Shown here: positions 25,387 to 35,122 of the stretch, piece after piece
Layout of the letters: every line of letters begins with the position of its first letter
Numbering within the stretch: the stretch's first letter is position 1
From: Bacillus cereus
GTDB lineage: Bacteria > Bacillota > Bacilli > Bacillales > Bacillaceae_G
NCBI RefSeq assembly: GCF_002584535.1
Contig: NZ_NUOT01000045.1
Coordinates: 1 to 64,000, forward strand
DNA: 64,000 bases
Reading direction: 5' to 3'
Notes under the pieces: model-generated
Told to the model about the DNA's origin: nothing
Database searches by the model: none
The model's input: the letters and a program-made list of their open reading frames with translations, nothing else
Position numbers and translations under genes: made by a program

Positions 25387-26203
25387 TTGTCAATTATTAA
25401 GAAAATAGGTCGTTTTTGTCCCGTAGATGACAAAGGATACATTATAAATGATTCACATATCAATAATATTCAACCAGTTTTTCTGGAGGTAATACAAGAA
25501 GTAAAGAATGCGTGTTTTCAATCGTTACAGGATGATTTGCATAGCATTTACATTAGAGGGTCTGTTCCAAGAGGGATTGGAATAGAGGGGATTGCAGATA
25601 TAGACACAATTATATTCGTTCGAAAAGATCCGAGAACAATAGACTTGGAATGGAGTGAAAATATAGAGCAACAATTGCTTCGAAAATTTGGTTGTATATC
25701 TGGGGTGGAATTAAGTTTTTATGAAGTAGAAGAAGTGTTACATTCCAGTCGTTTTTCATTTATAAGTTTTATGATTCAAACACACGGAGTATGTATATTC
25801 GGTGAAGATATAAGATCACAGCTACCTAAATATAAAGTAAGTCAAGAATTAGCTCATGAACACCTGAAATATTTACAGATACAAATTGAACAAGCGCGTG
25901 AAGAGCTAATTCATAATAAAGGTAGGGAGGATATAATAGATTGTTGCAGCTGGATTATGAAAATCATAGTTAGAGCAGGATTAGCAATTAACAATTGATA
26001 AAGAAGGACTTTATTCTAGAGACCTTTATCCAGCGTATGAGTTGTTTAATAAGCATTTTCCAGAACAAGAACAAAATATGAGGAAAGCGCTACAATATGC
26101 AGTTAATCCTATAGACGACATAATGGAAATTACAGCATATTTAGATAACTTTGGGAGTTGGATGATAAAAGAAGCGAATTATTATTTAAATAATAGTGAA
26201 TGA
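25387..26203 (+). pseudogene. nucleotidyltransferase-domain protein with frameshift
   Basis: The first frame (TTG 25387, weak ribosome site) encodes about 203 residues with a nucleotidyltransferase core: YIRGSVPRGIGIEGIADID (GS...D-x-D, the Pol-beta-type metal site), then ELSFYEVEEVL and CIFGEDIRSQ. After GLA at ~25985 one extra A gives AINN-stop; skipping it, the other frame runs on as LTIDKEGLYSRDLYPAYELF and ends ...WMIKEANYYLNNSE at 26203. The full product would be about 271 residues, resembling aminoglycoside-nucleotidyltransferase-like proteins. The core metal site is intact, so a truncated product might fold in part; treated as a broken gene. Confidence 0.75.
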
Positions 26204-26269
26204 AACAAAACATAATTTTATTATGTAAACAAATAGTGCCATTTTTTAGTTATAGTAAGGGGGAGCAGC

Positions 26270-26890
26270 ATGTTATTAAAAATGATATTTTGTCGGGTTG
26301 AAAAAGAGAAAAAGGGTTTATTTTCAGAGGCGCAAGAGAAATGGGGAGGTTTACAAAATCTAGAGGGATTTTATGGACAGTTCGGGGGCTGGAATAAAGA
26401 TGAGGCCTGTATATTTACAGTATGGGGAAACATGGATACATATCAAAAATTTATGAATGAAATGCATGATCCAATTTTTCATAATAGCAATCAAAAGGAT
26501 ACGTATTTATCTTGTAAAATAGAGTTATTTCAAACGTTATTTGATATGAAAGCTACTTCATTTACGAATGCACTTGTAAAAAATCTATTTGTCAGGGTAG
26601 CAGTTTGTGATGTGAAAAGAGGCAGGGAAGAGAACTTTTTACATATACAAGAAACAATTTGGAATAAAGGAATGGAAAAATCAGAAGGAATGTTAGGTGG
26701 TGTTGTGGGAAGATCTCTTAAAAACTCCAATCGCTATGTCGTTCTTTCTTTATGGGAAAATGAAATGTCACATCAGCGTTATGTGAAAGAAATTTTCCCT
26801 AGATTATATGCGTTAGCTAATGTAACTATGGATGTTGAAAGTATAAATGGAAAGCAAGTTGCGTGTATAGAAGAATGGTCTGTATATTAA
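26270..26890 (+). CDS. YdbC-like (DUF4937) protein, tandem ABM-like domains
   Basis: 206 residues behind GGGGGAG. Two related halves of about 100 residues each have the ferredoxin-like ABM pattern (MIFCRVEKEKKGLFSEAQEKW...FGGWN...CIFTVWGNMDTYQKFM and LFVRVAVCDVKRGREENFLHIQE...VVLSLWENEMSHQRYV), as in B. subtilis YdbC/DUF4937 proteins. ABM folds include small mono-oxygenases and heme-binding proteins, but no function is established here. Monocistronic. Confidence 0.75.
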   Translation: MLLKMIFCRVEKEKKGLFSEAQEKWGGLQNLEGFYGQFGGWNKDEACIFTVWGNMDTYQKFMNEMHDPIFHNSNQKDTYLSCKIELFQTLFDMKATSFTNALVKNLFVRVAVCDVKRGREENFLHIQETIWNKGMEKSEGMLGGVVGRSLKNSNRYVVLSLWENEMSHQRYVKEIFPRLYALANVTMDVESINGKQVACIEEWSVY

Positions 26891-27173
26891 TTATGAAAAA
26901 AGTAAATAAATGATGTTATATCTAGGATAAATGCTTTTAATAGTTATTGTTGTATGAATTGTTAGTTTTAAAAGTAGAAGGTGTGCAGTGAATGAATGTA
27001 TGATTGGTATCTCGTTCAATGAGATGAATTCTTTTAAACATGAAATTTATAGAAGACGTCAGATACCCTTTCATGTTAATATATTTAAGTTATATTAGGA
27101 GGCTTACCCTTTTGTGATTGTACGGTAGAAGCAGTGTGAGCTTGAATTTTTTAGAGAAAAGGATGTGCCTAAC

Positions 27174-27881
27174 TTGCGTATTAATAAATTTATTAGTGAA
27201 TCTGGAAAAGCATCTAGACGTGGAGCAGATAAGTTAATTAATGAAAGAAGAGTAATTATTAACGGAAAGGTTGCAAAAATAGGTGACCAAGTACAACCAG
27301 GTGATGACGTGCGAGTAAATGGAGAGCAGCTTCGAATTGCTCGAGACCATGTGTATATCGCTTTAAATAAACCAGTAGGTATTACATGTACAAGTGAAAA
27401 GGCAGTTAAAGGTAACATTATCGATTTAGTAAATCATCCTTTACGAATTAATCACGTTGGACGTCTTGATAAAGATTCAGACGGTTTAATTTTGTTAACG
27501 AATGATGGCGATATTATTAATGAAATTTTACGTGCTGAAAATAAACATGAAAAAGAATATATTGTTTCAGTAGATAAGCCGATTACGCCTGAATTTTTAA
27601 AACAAATGGCAGCGGGTGTTAAAATTTTAGGAACAAAAACACTTCCTTGTGAAATAACACAGTTATCAAAATATGAATTCCAAATTATTTTAACACAAGG
27701 ATTGAATCGCCAAATTCGTCGTATGTGTGAGGCTTTAGGTTATCAAGTTTACACATTAAAACGTACGCGAATTATGAATATCCAGTTGAATAATTTACCT
27801 GTTGGACAATGGAGAGATTTAACGAAGAAAGAGAAAAAAAGATTATTTGCAGATTTAAACTACGAACCGCAAGATTGGTAA
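27174..27881 (+). CDS. rluF: 23S rRNA pseudouridine(2604) synthase RluF
   Basis: Pseudouridine synthase of the RsuA/RluB-E-F family, acting on large-subunit rRNA. About 235 residues: N-terminal S4 RNA-binding domain (RINKFISESGKASRRGADKLI, ~1-60), then the synthase core with catalytic Asp in HVGRLDKDSDGLILLTNDG (~97) and the LNRQIRRMCEALGYQVYTLKR box. Start chosen at TTG 27174 (MRINKF-), 11 bases after AAAAGG; a GTG at 27165 would be only 2 bases from that site. B. cereus enzymes may differ in target from E. coli RluF. Confidence 0.88.
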   Translation: MRINKFISESGKASRRGADKLINERRVIINGKVAKIGDQVQPGDDVRVNGEQLRIARDHVYIALNKPVGITCTSEKAVKGNIIDLVNHPLRINHVGRLDKDSDGLILLTNDGDIINEILRAENKHEKEYIVSVDKPITPEFLKQMAAGVKILGTKTLPCEITQLSKYEFQIILTQGLNRQIRRMCEALGYQVYTLKRTRIMNIQLNNLPVGQWRDLTKKEKKRLFADLNYEPQDW

Positions 27882-27888
27882 AAAGGGT

Positions 27889-27938
27889 AGGGGAAATCAA
27901 AAAACATGAAATTTGTTTTTGGTTTCCTTTTTTTATTG
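27889..27938 (+). terminator. terminator after rluF
   Basis: GGAAATCAAAAAACA ... TGTTTTTGGTTTCC hairpin with TTTTTTT, seven bases after the rluF stop. Confidence 0.72.
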
Positions 27939-27960
27939 GGCAAAAAATGTTTTTTGACAC

Positions 27961-27989
27961 TTGCAAAAATAAAATGAATAGGATATAGT
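27961..27989 (+). promoter_or_regulatory. predicted sigma-A promoter of thrS
   Basis: TTGCAA (27961-27966), 17 bases, TATAGT (27984-27989), placing the start near 27996, just before the T-box leader. Confidence 0.6.
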
Positions 27990-27995
27990 AAATAA

Positions 27996-28266
27996 CAATA
28001 AATGGATGTATTGCAAAAGCAAAGAAGAGGACACGAGTTATTTTTAACGGTTATACAGAGAAGGAAGGAATGCTGAGAACTTCCTAACGCAGGAAAATAA
28101 CTTACCACCTTAGAGCTGCACTAGGGAAAATGAAAGTATCTAGTGCCGTGTAAGCGACGTTACCGCAAAAGAAGCCATTGTATGTTTAGTATGATGGGAA
28201 TCTGGGTGGAACCACGGGTAAAAAGCACGCTCGTCCCTATTATTAGGGATGAGTGTGCTTTTTTAT
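27996..28266 (+). ncRNA. T-box leader of thrS
   Basis: Leader that reads uncharged tRNA. Stem I base GAGTTATTTT/AAAATAAC frames a specifier region with ACC codons (28104-28109), a Thr codon. The conserved T-box GGGTGGAACCACGG lies at ~28203-28216. The terminator GCACgCTCgTCCCTA/TAGGGATGAGTGTGC with TTTTTTA (to 28266) competes with the antiterminator formed through the T-box. Confidence 0.95.
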
Positions 28267-28287
28267 TTATGAAATGGAGCGATGAAA

Positions 28288-30213
28288 ATGAGAGAACAGA
28301 TGATTAAGATTATTTTTCCAGATGGTAGTGCCAAAGAATTTGTAAAAGGAATTACGCTAGAAGAGATTGCAGACTCAATTAGTTCGAGTTTAAAAAAGAA
28401 AGCAGTAGCCGGAAAGGTGAATGATCAATTATTTGACTTACGTCGAAATATCGAACAGGATGCAGAAATTCAAATTATAACTATGGATTCAGATGAAGGA
28501 GTAGAAGTTGCGAGACATACTGCTGCACATATATTAGCGCAGGCTGTAAAAAGAATATATGGCGATGTAAAACTTGGTGTAGGACCTGTTATTGAAAATG
28601 GTTTTTATTATGATATGGATCTTCCAGGTAGTATAGGTGTTGAAGACTTACCTAAAATTGAAAATGAAATGCAAAATATTATAAATGAAAACTTGAAGAT
28701 GGAACGAGTTGAAATTACTAGGAAGGAAGCGAAAAAAGTTTTTCAAGATATAAATGATCACTTAAAGTTAGAGCTTTTAGAAGCAATCCCTGAAAATGAA
28801 CTTGTAACAATTTATAAACAAGGAGAATTTGTTGATTTATGCCGTGGCCCGCATTTGCCGTCAACTGGTTACTTGAAAGCATTTCAATTAACTCATGTTT
28901 CAGGTGCATATTGGCGAGGAGATAGTAATAATCAAGTACTTCAGCGTATATATGGCGTTGCGTTTTCTTCTCAAAAAGAATTAGAAAACTATTTGCGGTT
29001 TTTAGAAGAAGCAGCAAAGAGAAATCATCGCAAGCTAGGAAATGAACTTGAGTTATTTATGTTCTCGGAAGAAGCACCAGGAATGCCCTTCTATTTACCG
29101 AAAGGACAAATTATTCGAAATGAATTAGAGTCCTTTTTAAGAGAAATACAACAAAAATACGATTATCAAGAAGTGCGCACTCCTATTATGATGAATCAAG
29201 GATTATGGGAAGAATCGGGGCACTGGGATCATTATAAAGATAATATGTATTTTTCAGAAGTAGACCACAAAAGCTTTGCATTAAAACCGATGAATTGCCC
29301 TGGACACATGCTTATTTTTAAAAATAAATTACATTCCTATCGTGATTTACCAATCCGAATGTGTGAATTTGGTCAAGTACATCGCCACGAATTCAGCGGT
29401 GCGTTGAATGGGCTACTAAGAGTTCGTACATTCTGTCAGGATGATGCACATTTATTTGTGACACCTGAACAAATAGAAAGTGAAATAAAGTCAGTGTTAA
29501 AACAAATTGACTATGTCTACAGAACATTTGGTTTTGAATATGAAGTTGAGCTTTCAACAAGACCTGAAGATTCAATGGGGGATGATGAGCTATGGGACCA
29601 AGCTGAATCGTCTCTCGAGAATGTGCTGAAATCATTGAATTATAATTATAGAGTAAATGAAGGAGATGGAGCATTTTACGGACCGAAAATTGATTTTCAT
29701 ATTAAGGATGCTTTACAAAGAAGCCATCAATGTGGAACAGTTCAACTTGATTTCCAAATGCCAGAGAAATTTGATTTGAATTATATTGATGAGAGAAATG
29801 AGAAAAGAAGACCAGTTGTTATCCACCGTGCTGTATTAGGCTCTTTTGATCGATTCTTAGGAATATTAATTGAACATTTTGGGGGAGCATTCCCGGCGTG
29901 GTTAGCTCCAGTTCAAGTAAACGTAATTCCTGTTTCTACTTTAGCTCATGATCAATATACAAAAGAAATGGAAGAAAAGCTCAAACAGGCAGGTATTCGA
30001 GTTAAACGAGATATTCGTAGTGAAAAATTAGGGTATAAAATACGGGAAGCTCAGATTCAAAAGGTACCATATGTTCTTGTTATAGGGGATAAAGAAGTGG
30101 AGAATGGATCGGTAAATGTGCGTAAATACGGAGAAGAAAAATCAGAAGTTGTATCACTAACTGAATTTATGGAAAACGTACAGAATGAAATTTATAATAA
30201 ATGTTCTCAATAA
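28288..30213 (+). CDS. thrS: threonine--tRNA ligase
   Basis: Charges tRNA-Thr. About 641 residues: N-terminal TGS domain (~3-62), editing domain with HTAAHILAQAVK (~73) and the YWRGDSNNQ region, class II core with motif 2 RVRTFCQDDAHLF and motif 3 RPVVIHRAVLGSFDRF, and a C-terminal anticodon-binding domain (VNVIPVSTLAHDQY onward). Start: ATG 28288, 10 bases after GGAG; ATG 28282 is too close. Controlled by the T-box leader. Bacillus species often carry two ThrRS genes (ThrS/ThrZ); which one this is cannot be told from the window. Confidence 0.96.
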   Translation: MREQMIKIIFPDGSAKEFVKGITLEEIADSISSSLKKKAVAGKVNDQLFDLRRNIEQDAEIQIITMDSDEGVEVARHTAAHILAQAVKRIYGDVKLGVGPVIENGFYYDMDLPGSIGVEDLPKIENEMQNIINENLKMERVEITRKEAKKVFQDINDHLKLELLEAIPENELVTIYKQGEFVDLCRGPHLPSTGYLKAFQLTHVSGAYWRGDSNNQVLQRIYGVAFSSQKELENYLRFLEEAAKRNHRKLGNELELFMFSEEAPGMPFYLPKGQIIRNELESFLREIQQKYDYQEVRTPIMMNQGLWEESGHWDHYKDNMYFSEVDHKSFALKPMNCPGHMLIFKNKLHSYRDLPIRMCEFGQVHRHEFSGALNGLLRVRTFCQDDAHLFVTPEQIESEIKSVLKQIDYVYRTFGFEYEVELSTRPEDSMGDDELWDQAESSLENVLKSLNYNYRVNEGDGAFYGPKIDFHIKDALQRSHQCGTVQLDFQMPEKFDLNYIDERNEKRRPVVIHRAVLGSFDRFLGILIEHFGGAFPAWLAPVQVNVIPVSTLAHDQYTKEMEEKLKQAGIRVKRDIRSEKLGYKIREAQIQKVPYVLVIGDKEVENGSVNVRKYGEEKSEVVSLTEFMENVQNEIYNKCSQ

Positions 30214-30255
30214 TAAAAAATCACACCGCTTATTAAAAGTGGTGTGATTTTTTAT
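30214..30255 (+). terminator. thrS terminator
   Basis: AAAAAATCACACC ... GGTGTGATTTTTT immediately after the stop. Confidence 0.88.
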
Positions 30256-30305
30256 TACGATAAGCAAATTATTAATAGTTGTTTTCGCTTACTTATTCAA
30301 AATCT

Positions 30306-30334
30306 ACCTTACAAAAATGTAAGGTGAATGTAAG
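30306..30334. promoter_or_regulatory. BceR-type response-regulator site before bceAB
   Basis: ACCTTACA-aaaa-TGTAAGGT inverted repeat; its core TTACA-N4-TGTAA fits the TNACA-N4-TGTNA pattern known for BceR-like regulators. A third TGTAAG follows 11 bp downstream of the second, about one helical turn. No other element stands out between 30256 and 30504. Confidence 0.6.
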
Positions 30335-30504
30335 ATAAATCGCAGGAAAATTGCAAATAAAAGTGAGAATATTAAGAAATAAGGGGGCTTATCAATTTCG
30401 TTATAGAGGATAGAAAATTTAAGAAATATTAAGAATTTATGTAGGAGAAATCTAAGAAGTGTATGGCAAAGTAATGATATACAAAATGGGATGGAGTGAT
30501 AGGA

Positions 30505-31272
30505 ATGGCAACAAATGTAGTGACAGTAGAAAGTGTGGAGAAAACATATGGTAAAAGAAATGAAAGCCAGTCAAAAGCATTAAGAGGGGTATCACTCACG
30601 ATACAAGAAGGGGAATTTGTTGGGATTATGGGTCCTTCTGGATCTGGGAAAACAACATTACTTAATGTAATTAGTACACTTGATTATGCAACAGGAGGAA
30701 GTGTGACAATAGCAGGCACAGATATTACTTCAATGAAGGGGAACGCTTTATCAGATTTTCGTTCTCAAAAACTAGGATTCATTTTCCAAGATTTTAATTT
30801 GCTTGAAAATCTCTCGATTTATGAGAATATTGCTTTGCCACTTTCATTACAAGGAGTGCCTTCAAGTGAGATAAGCGGGAAAGTAAATGAGGTTGCAAAG
30901 AAACTGGATATTGTGGAGATTTTAACAAAGTATCCATCAGCTGTTTCTGGTGGACAAAAACAGAGAACAGCTGCGGCGCGGGCTTTAGTACATAATCCAG
31001 CTATTGTATTAGCGGATGAACCAACAGGTGCACTTGATAGCAAAAATGCAAAAAGTTTGCTAGAAGCGATGCAAGATTTACATGAAAATCATGGAGTAAG
31101 TATATTAATGGTAACGCATGATGCATTTAGTGCAAGTTATTGTCAGCGGATTCTGTTTATTCAAGATGGACTACTTTATAAAGAATTGAAACGCCAAGGA
31201 ACACGTGAGGATTTTTATCAAGATATTTTGGGTGTGCTTGCTCATATGGGCTCAGCGGCTGAATCCAAGTAG
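30505..31272 (+). CDS. BceA-type ABC transporter ATPase
   Basis: ATPase of a peptide-antibiotic resistance/sensing transporter. 255 residues: Walker A GIMGPSGSGKTT (~45), Q-loop FIFQDFNLLENLS, signature AVSGGQKQR (~150), Walker B VLADEPTGALD and an H-loop MVTHD. The MacB/BceA type is shown by sequence and by the large one-protein permease next door. Start ATG 30505 with GGAG 8 bases before; GTG 30496 is less well placed. Permease starts 11 bases after its stop. A BceR-like site upstream suggests antibiotic-induced expression. Confidence 0.92.
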   Translation: MATNVVTVESVEKTYGKRNESQSKALRGVSLTIQEGEFVGIMGPSGSGKTTLLNVISTLDYATGGSVTIAGTDITSMKGNALSDFRSQKLGFIFQDFNLLENLSIYENIALPLSLQGVPSSEISGKVNEVAKKLDIVEILTKYPSAVSGGQKQRTAAARALVHNPAIVLADEPTGALDSKNAKSLLEAMQDLHENHGVSILMVTHDAFSASYCQRILFIQDGLLYKELKRQGTREDFYQDILGVLAHMGSAAESK

Positions 31273-31283
31273 GAGGTGAGATC

Positions 31284-33164
31284 ATGTTATTGAAATTATC
31301 ACGTCATAGTATGAAAAAAATGCTAAAGGACTATCTAGTTTTACTTGTTGGTCTTGTCATTAGTATAAGTATTTTCTACATGTTCCAAACGATGGCAATC
31401 AACAGTCAATTTACAAAAGATAATAGTATGATTAGTAGTATTCGCCTTGTATTTTGGGTCGGTGCGGTCTTACTTTCCTTCATTACGGTCTTTTATATCG
31501 TATATGCGAATTCCTTTTTACTTACATTGCGCAGGAAAGAGCTTGGTATGTATATGATGCTCGGTGCGAAGAAGAAAAAAGTAGCTCAGTTATTATTTAT
31601 CGAAACATTCGGCATGGGAATTATCAGCATTATTATCGGAATTATTGTAGGAATATTGCTAGCAAGTGCAGCAGGAAATTTTTTAATGAATGGTTTAGAG
31701 ATTTCGGCAAAAGGCTATGCGCCATTTTATATGCCTGCAGTTCTTGTTACATGTGGATTTTTCTTGGTCTTATTTATTATTACTGGAGTTATCAATAGTG
31801 TACGTTTATTGCGCAAAACTGAACTTGAGTTACTTCGTGAAGATGAAACACAAGATGAAATAGAAAAGAGTAAGCGCCGTGTTATCATTTTTACTGTAAT
31901 GGGAGTACTGCTGTTAGGAACTGGATACTATTCTATCCTTCATATAGACAAGTTACGTGAAATAGGTTTTATACTAGCAACGGGTGCTACAACAATAGGG
32001 ACATATTTTATTTTTAGTTCATTGCTACCATTGTTTGTGACACGATTAAAAAGTAACAAAAATCGAAATGAAACAGGTTTAAATAGCTTTACATACGCTC
32101 AGCTTCGTTTCCGGATCAACAGTCTATCACGGGTGCTTGGAACTGTCGCAATGCTAATTGCACTTGGTGCAGGGGCGATGACAGCTGGAATGGCATTTCA
32201 AAAAAATGTTGGTATTATGACGGATTTTTCTCGAGTCTATGATGTGACAATTCACGATCAGAATGAAAAAGATAAAGCTGCATTAAAGGAAATGAACATT
32301 GTAGAGCAGCGGACTTATAAATATAAAGTAGACGGGGAAGCAGTTTATTATTTACGAGACGATTTAACTGCAAAACCACCGCTCATTTCTGATCATCAAG
32401 ATACTAAAAATGTAAAAGAGCCTGTACGTAAACGCGTAAAGGAACCTTTAACTGAATCATTATATACATCTATGGAAGCACCTGACGCTTCGCCTAATCT
32501 CCCGCGTATTCCAAGAGATTGGGAAGATGCGATTGTAAGAGAAATTCAAGTTACGCATAATCAATTTAATGGAAAACCTGTACGAATTGCAGATGACAAT
32601 CAATATAAAAATATTCAAGGAACAGAACATAGTGTCACACTAGTACAAGTAGATGATTTACAAAAATATAAACCTTTATTAATGGATATCGATCAACGAC
32701 AAAAAGAGTTAGTAGAAAAAGAAACAGGCAAAAAAATAGAATTATATACAAAAATGACAACTTACCAATTTATGAATAGTTTTATGAGCGGTACGATGTT
32801 CATGGGATTCTTCCTTGGAATTGCATTCTTAGCAATGATGGCGAGCTCTCTCATGTTTAAAATATTAACAGGAGCTTCTCGCGATGTACGTCGTTACGAA
32901 ATGCTTCGGAAAATTGGAGTACGACGTAGTATGTTATCACGTAGCATCTATAAAGAGATTTCATATCTCTTTATTTTCCCAGCTATCATTGGTATTGCAC
33001 ATGTTTTAGTAGGGCTTAACTTGTTCCGTCTCTTCTTAGTTGATCCATTTGTAAAAGTTTGGATGCCGATTGGGATTTTTCTTATTATTTATGTTGTCTA
33101 TTACTGGATAACGGTGCAACTGTATAAAGGAATGGTTTTGCCAAAAGAACAAGTTTCAAAATAA
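31284..33164 (+). CDS. BceB-type ABC transporter permease
   Basis: 626 residues behind AGGAGGTGAG. FtsX-like permease with about ten membrane segments: one at ~16-36, three at ~52-165, two at ~200-245, then ~275-300, and three near the C-terminus, plus a large extracellular domain of about 200 residues (~300-500; DFSRVYDVTIHD... to LYTKMTTYQF) between segments 7 and 8, diagnostic of BceB-type bacitracin/lantibiotic resistance modules. Together with the ATPase it probably removes or detects cell-wall-active peptides. No histidine kinase or regulator gene is adjacent. Confidence 0.92.
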   Translation: MLLKLSRHSMKKMLKDYLVLLVGLVISISIFYMFQTMAINSQFTKDNSMISSIRLVFWVGAVLLSFITVFYIVYANSFLLTLRRKELGMYMMLGAKKKKVAQLLFIETFGMGIISIIIGIIVGILLASAAGNFLMNGLEISAKGYAPFYMPAVLVTCGFFLVLFIITGVINSVRLLRKTELELLREDETQDEIEKSKRRVIIFTVMGVLLLGTGYYSILHIDKLREIGFILATGATTIGTYFIFSSLLPLFVTRLKSNKNRNETGLNSFTYAQLRFRINSLSRVLGTVAMLIALGAGAMTAGMAFQKNVGIMTDFSRVYDVTIHDQNEKDKAALKEMNIVEQRTYKYKVDGEAVYYLRDDLTAKPPLISDHQDTKNVKEPVRKRVKEPLTESLYTSMEAPDASPNLPRIPRDWEDAIVREIQVTHNQFNGKPVRIADDNQYKNIQGTEHSVTLVQVDDLQKYKPLLMDIDQRQKELVEKETGKKIELYTKMTTYQFMNSFMSGTMFMGFFLGIAFLAMMASSLMFKILTGASRDVRRYEMLRKIGVRRSMLSRSIYKEISYLFIFPAIIGIAHVLVGLNLFRLFLVDPFVKVWMPIGIFLIIYVVYYWITVQLYKGMVLPKEQVSK

Positions 33165-33194
33165 TGCTAAATGAGGTGATTTACTGGAAAAGTG

Positions 33195-33229
33195 AAAAAC
33201 GCGCTTATGAAGGATAAGCGCGTTTTTTC
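33195..33229 (+). terminator. terminator of the bceAB unit
   Basis: AAAACGCGCTTAT-gaagg-ATAAGCGCGTTTTTT. Confidence 0.9.
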
Positions 33230-33296
33230 ATCAAAGTGCAAGAACAAGTACAAGGTGGAAGAAAAGATTTTTCTTTTCAACAAGAAGTATCTAGAT

Positions 33297-33341
33297 AAAA
33301 AAGATAGATGAGAATAATCTGTTCTCATCTATCTTTTTTGA
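33297..33341 (-). terminator. terminator of the pyruvate oxidase gene
   Basis: AAAAAAGATAGATGAGAA ... TTCTCATCTATCTTTTTT, symmetric and so possibly bidirectional, three bases past the minus-strand stop. Confidence 0.88.
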
Positions 33342-33343
33342 TT

Positions 33344-35044
33344 TTATAAAGGTGGTAAATCAATTTTTCCTTCTTCGAACAACTCTTTTAGCATGTGTTT
33401 CGTATATCCAGCTGCTTGTCCGAATGTAATTTTTGCAGGCATTGGTGCTTCATTTACGTCTACTACTACATCAATAATACAAGGCTTATTTTGCTTAACA
33501 GCATTTTCAAAGGCAGGAAGTAATTCATCAATATGTTCTACTCGGTATCCAACTCCGCCACATATTTCTGCATATTTTGCAAAATTAGGATTTGTTAAGT
33601 CTGTACCAAATTCAACATTTCCCATTACTTCTTGCTCAAACTTAATCATAGCGATTTTATTGTTGTTTAAGACAACAACAATAATTGGTAACTTATATTT
33701 TACTGCAGTGACAAAATCATTCATCGTCATTCCAAATCCACCGTCACCACAAATTGCAAAGACTTGTTTATCTGGATAGGCAAGTTGCCCAGCAATTGCG
33801 CCAGGTAGACCACATCCGAGTGTAGCAAGCCAACTTGAGATGATGAATTGTTGGTTCGTCATCCGAAAATGACGGGCAGCCCATACTGTGACATTCCCAA
33901 CATCAACTGATAAAATGGCATCATCATGAGCAACATGTTGCAAGGCATGCATAACTCTTTGTGGTTTGATTGGAGTGGAAGAATCCTCTTCTTGGTTATG
34001 CAATTTTTCTTCCCATTTTTTCATCAATTCTTGATGATGTTCTAGGAATGAATGATCGTTATGCTTCTCCACATTTTCTAAAAACCATTTCAATGTTTTA
34101 TCCGCATCACCAGCTAATCCGATGTCTGTCGCATAACGCTTTCCGATTTGTGTAGGATCTGTATCAATATGAAGCGTCTTTGCTTTTTCGGGTAAAAAGC
34201 CAGTGAAAGGGTAAGAAGTTCCGACCATGATTAATGTATCCGCATTCTTCATTGCTTCGTAAGACGGTTTTGTCCCAATTAATCCTAGTCCGCCTATACA
34301 GAGAGGATGTTCATCAGGAATAATTCCTTTTGCTGGTAGTGTTAAAACAATAGGGGCACCAATATGTTCTGCAAATGTAAGTAAAGATTCCTTCGCATGT
34401 TTTGCCCCTTTTCCAGCTAAAATAACAGGTTTTTTTGCGTCATTTAATGCAAGTTTTGCCAATTTTAGATCCTCTTCTTGCGGAAAGAGTTCGGGCAATG
34501 TAAAAGAAGAACTTGTTATACGTGCCCCAGCTTCCACTTCAAACTTCGGAACATCATCTGGAATAGTAAGAACAGATACACCTTTCTTTGTATATGCCAT
34601 CCGAATCGCTTGGTTTACAACGGCAGGGAGTTGTTCAGCTGACATAATTCGTTGATTATAGACAGCGACATCATCAAACATTCTTTCTAAGTTTACCTCT
34701 TGGAAAAATCCTGTTCCGAGTAAATCAGATTCAACTTGCCCTGTAATTGCGAGAACTGGCACTTGATCTAGTTTTGCATCATATAATCCATTTAATAAAT
34801 GGATCGCTCCAGGACCAGCAATTGCCATACAAACGCCGAGTTTACCTGTTAATTTTGCATAGGAAGCGGCTGCTAAAGCACCAGCTTCTTCATGACGAAC
34901 TTGAATGAATTTGATTTTGTCTTGTTTCTTTCGAAGCGGTTCAATAATAGAATTGATTGAATCCCCAGGCATGCCGTAAATGTGGTCAACGCCCCAATCG
35001 ATAAGTAAATCAACAAGTGCTTCACCGGCTGTTTTACGAAACAT
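33344..35044 (-). CDS. pyruvate oxidase (TPP-dependent)
   Basis: 566 residues, a TPP enzyme of the PoxB/CidC/YdaP group that oxidatively decarboxylates pyruvate to acetate at the membrane. Layout: N-terminal PYR domain (GVDHIYGMPGDSINSI with the TPP-activating region, FIQVRHEEAGALAAASYAKLTG), central FAD/nucleotide-binding domain (~190-340), C-terminal TPP domain with the GDGGFGMTMNDFVTA...NN motif (~436-465). Start ATG 35044 behind AAGGAGGA. Acetolactate synthases look similar, but the length and best resemblance are to YdaP-type pyruvate oxidase. Monocistronic. Confidence 0.88.
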   Translation of the reverse strand: MFRKTAGEALVDLLIDWGVDHIYGMPGDSINSIIEPLRKKQDKIKFIQVRHEEAGALAAASYAKLTGKLGVCMAIAGPGAIHLLNGLYDAKLDQVPVLAITGQVESDLLGTGFFQEVNLERMFDDVAVYNQRIMSAEQLPAVVNQAIRMAYTKKGVSVLTIPDDVPKFEVEAGARITSSSFTLPELFPQEEDLKLAKLALNDAKKPVILAGKGAKHAKESLLTFAEHIGAPIVLTLPAKGIIPDEHPLCIGGLGLIGTKPSYEAMKNADTLIMVGTSYPFTGFLPEKAKTLHIDTDPTQIGKRYATDIGLAGDADKTLKWFLENVEKHNDHSFLEHHQELMKKWEEKLHNQEEDSSTPIKPQRVMHALQHVAHDDAILSVDVGNVTVWAARHFRMTNQQFIISSWLATLGCGLPGAIAGQLAYPDKQVFAICGDGGFGMTMNDFVTAVKYKLPIIVVVLNNNKIAMIKFEQEVMGNVEFGTDLTNPNFAKYAEICGGVGYRVEHIDELLPAFENAVKQNKPCIIDVVVDVNEAPMPAKITFGQAAGYTKHMLKELFEEGKIDLPPL

Positions 35045-35122
35045 AATAAATCCTCCTTATGCATTGAGATACTATTATGTTTTGGATAAATAGGTAAAAT
35101 ATACAAGAAATGAATCCTTATT

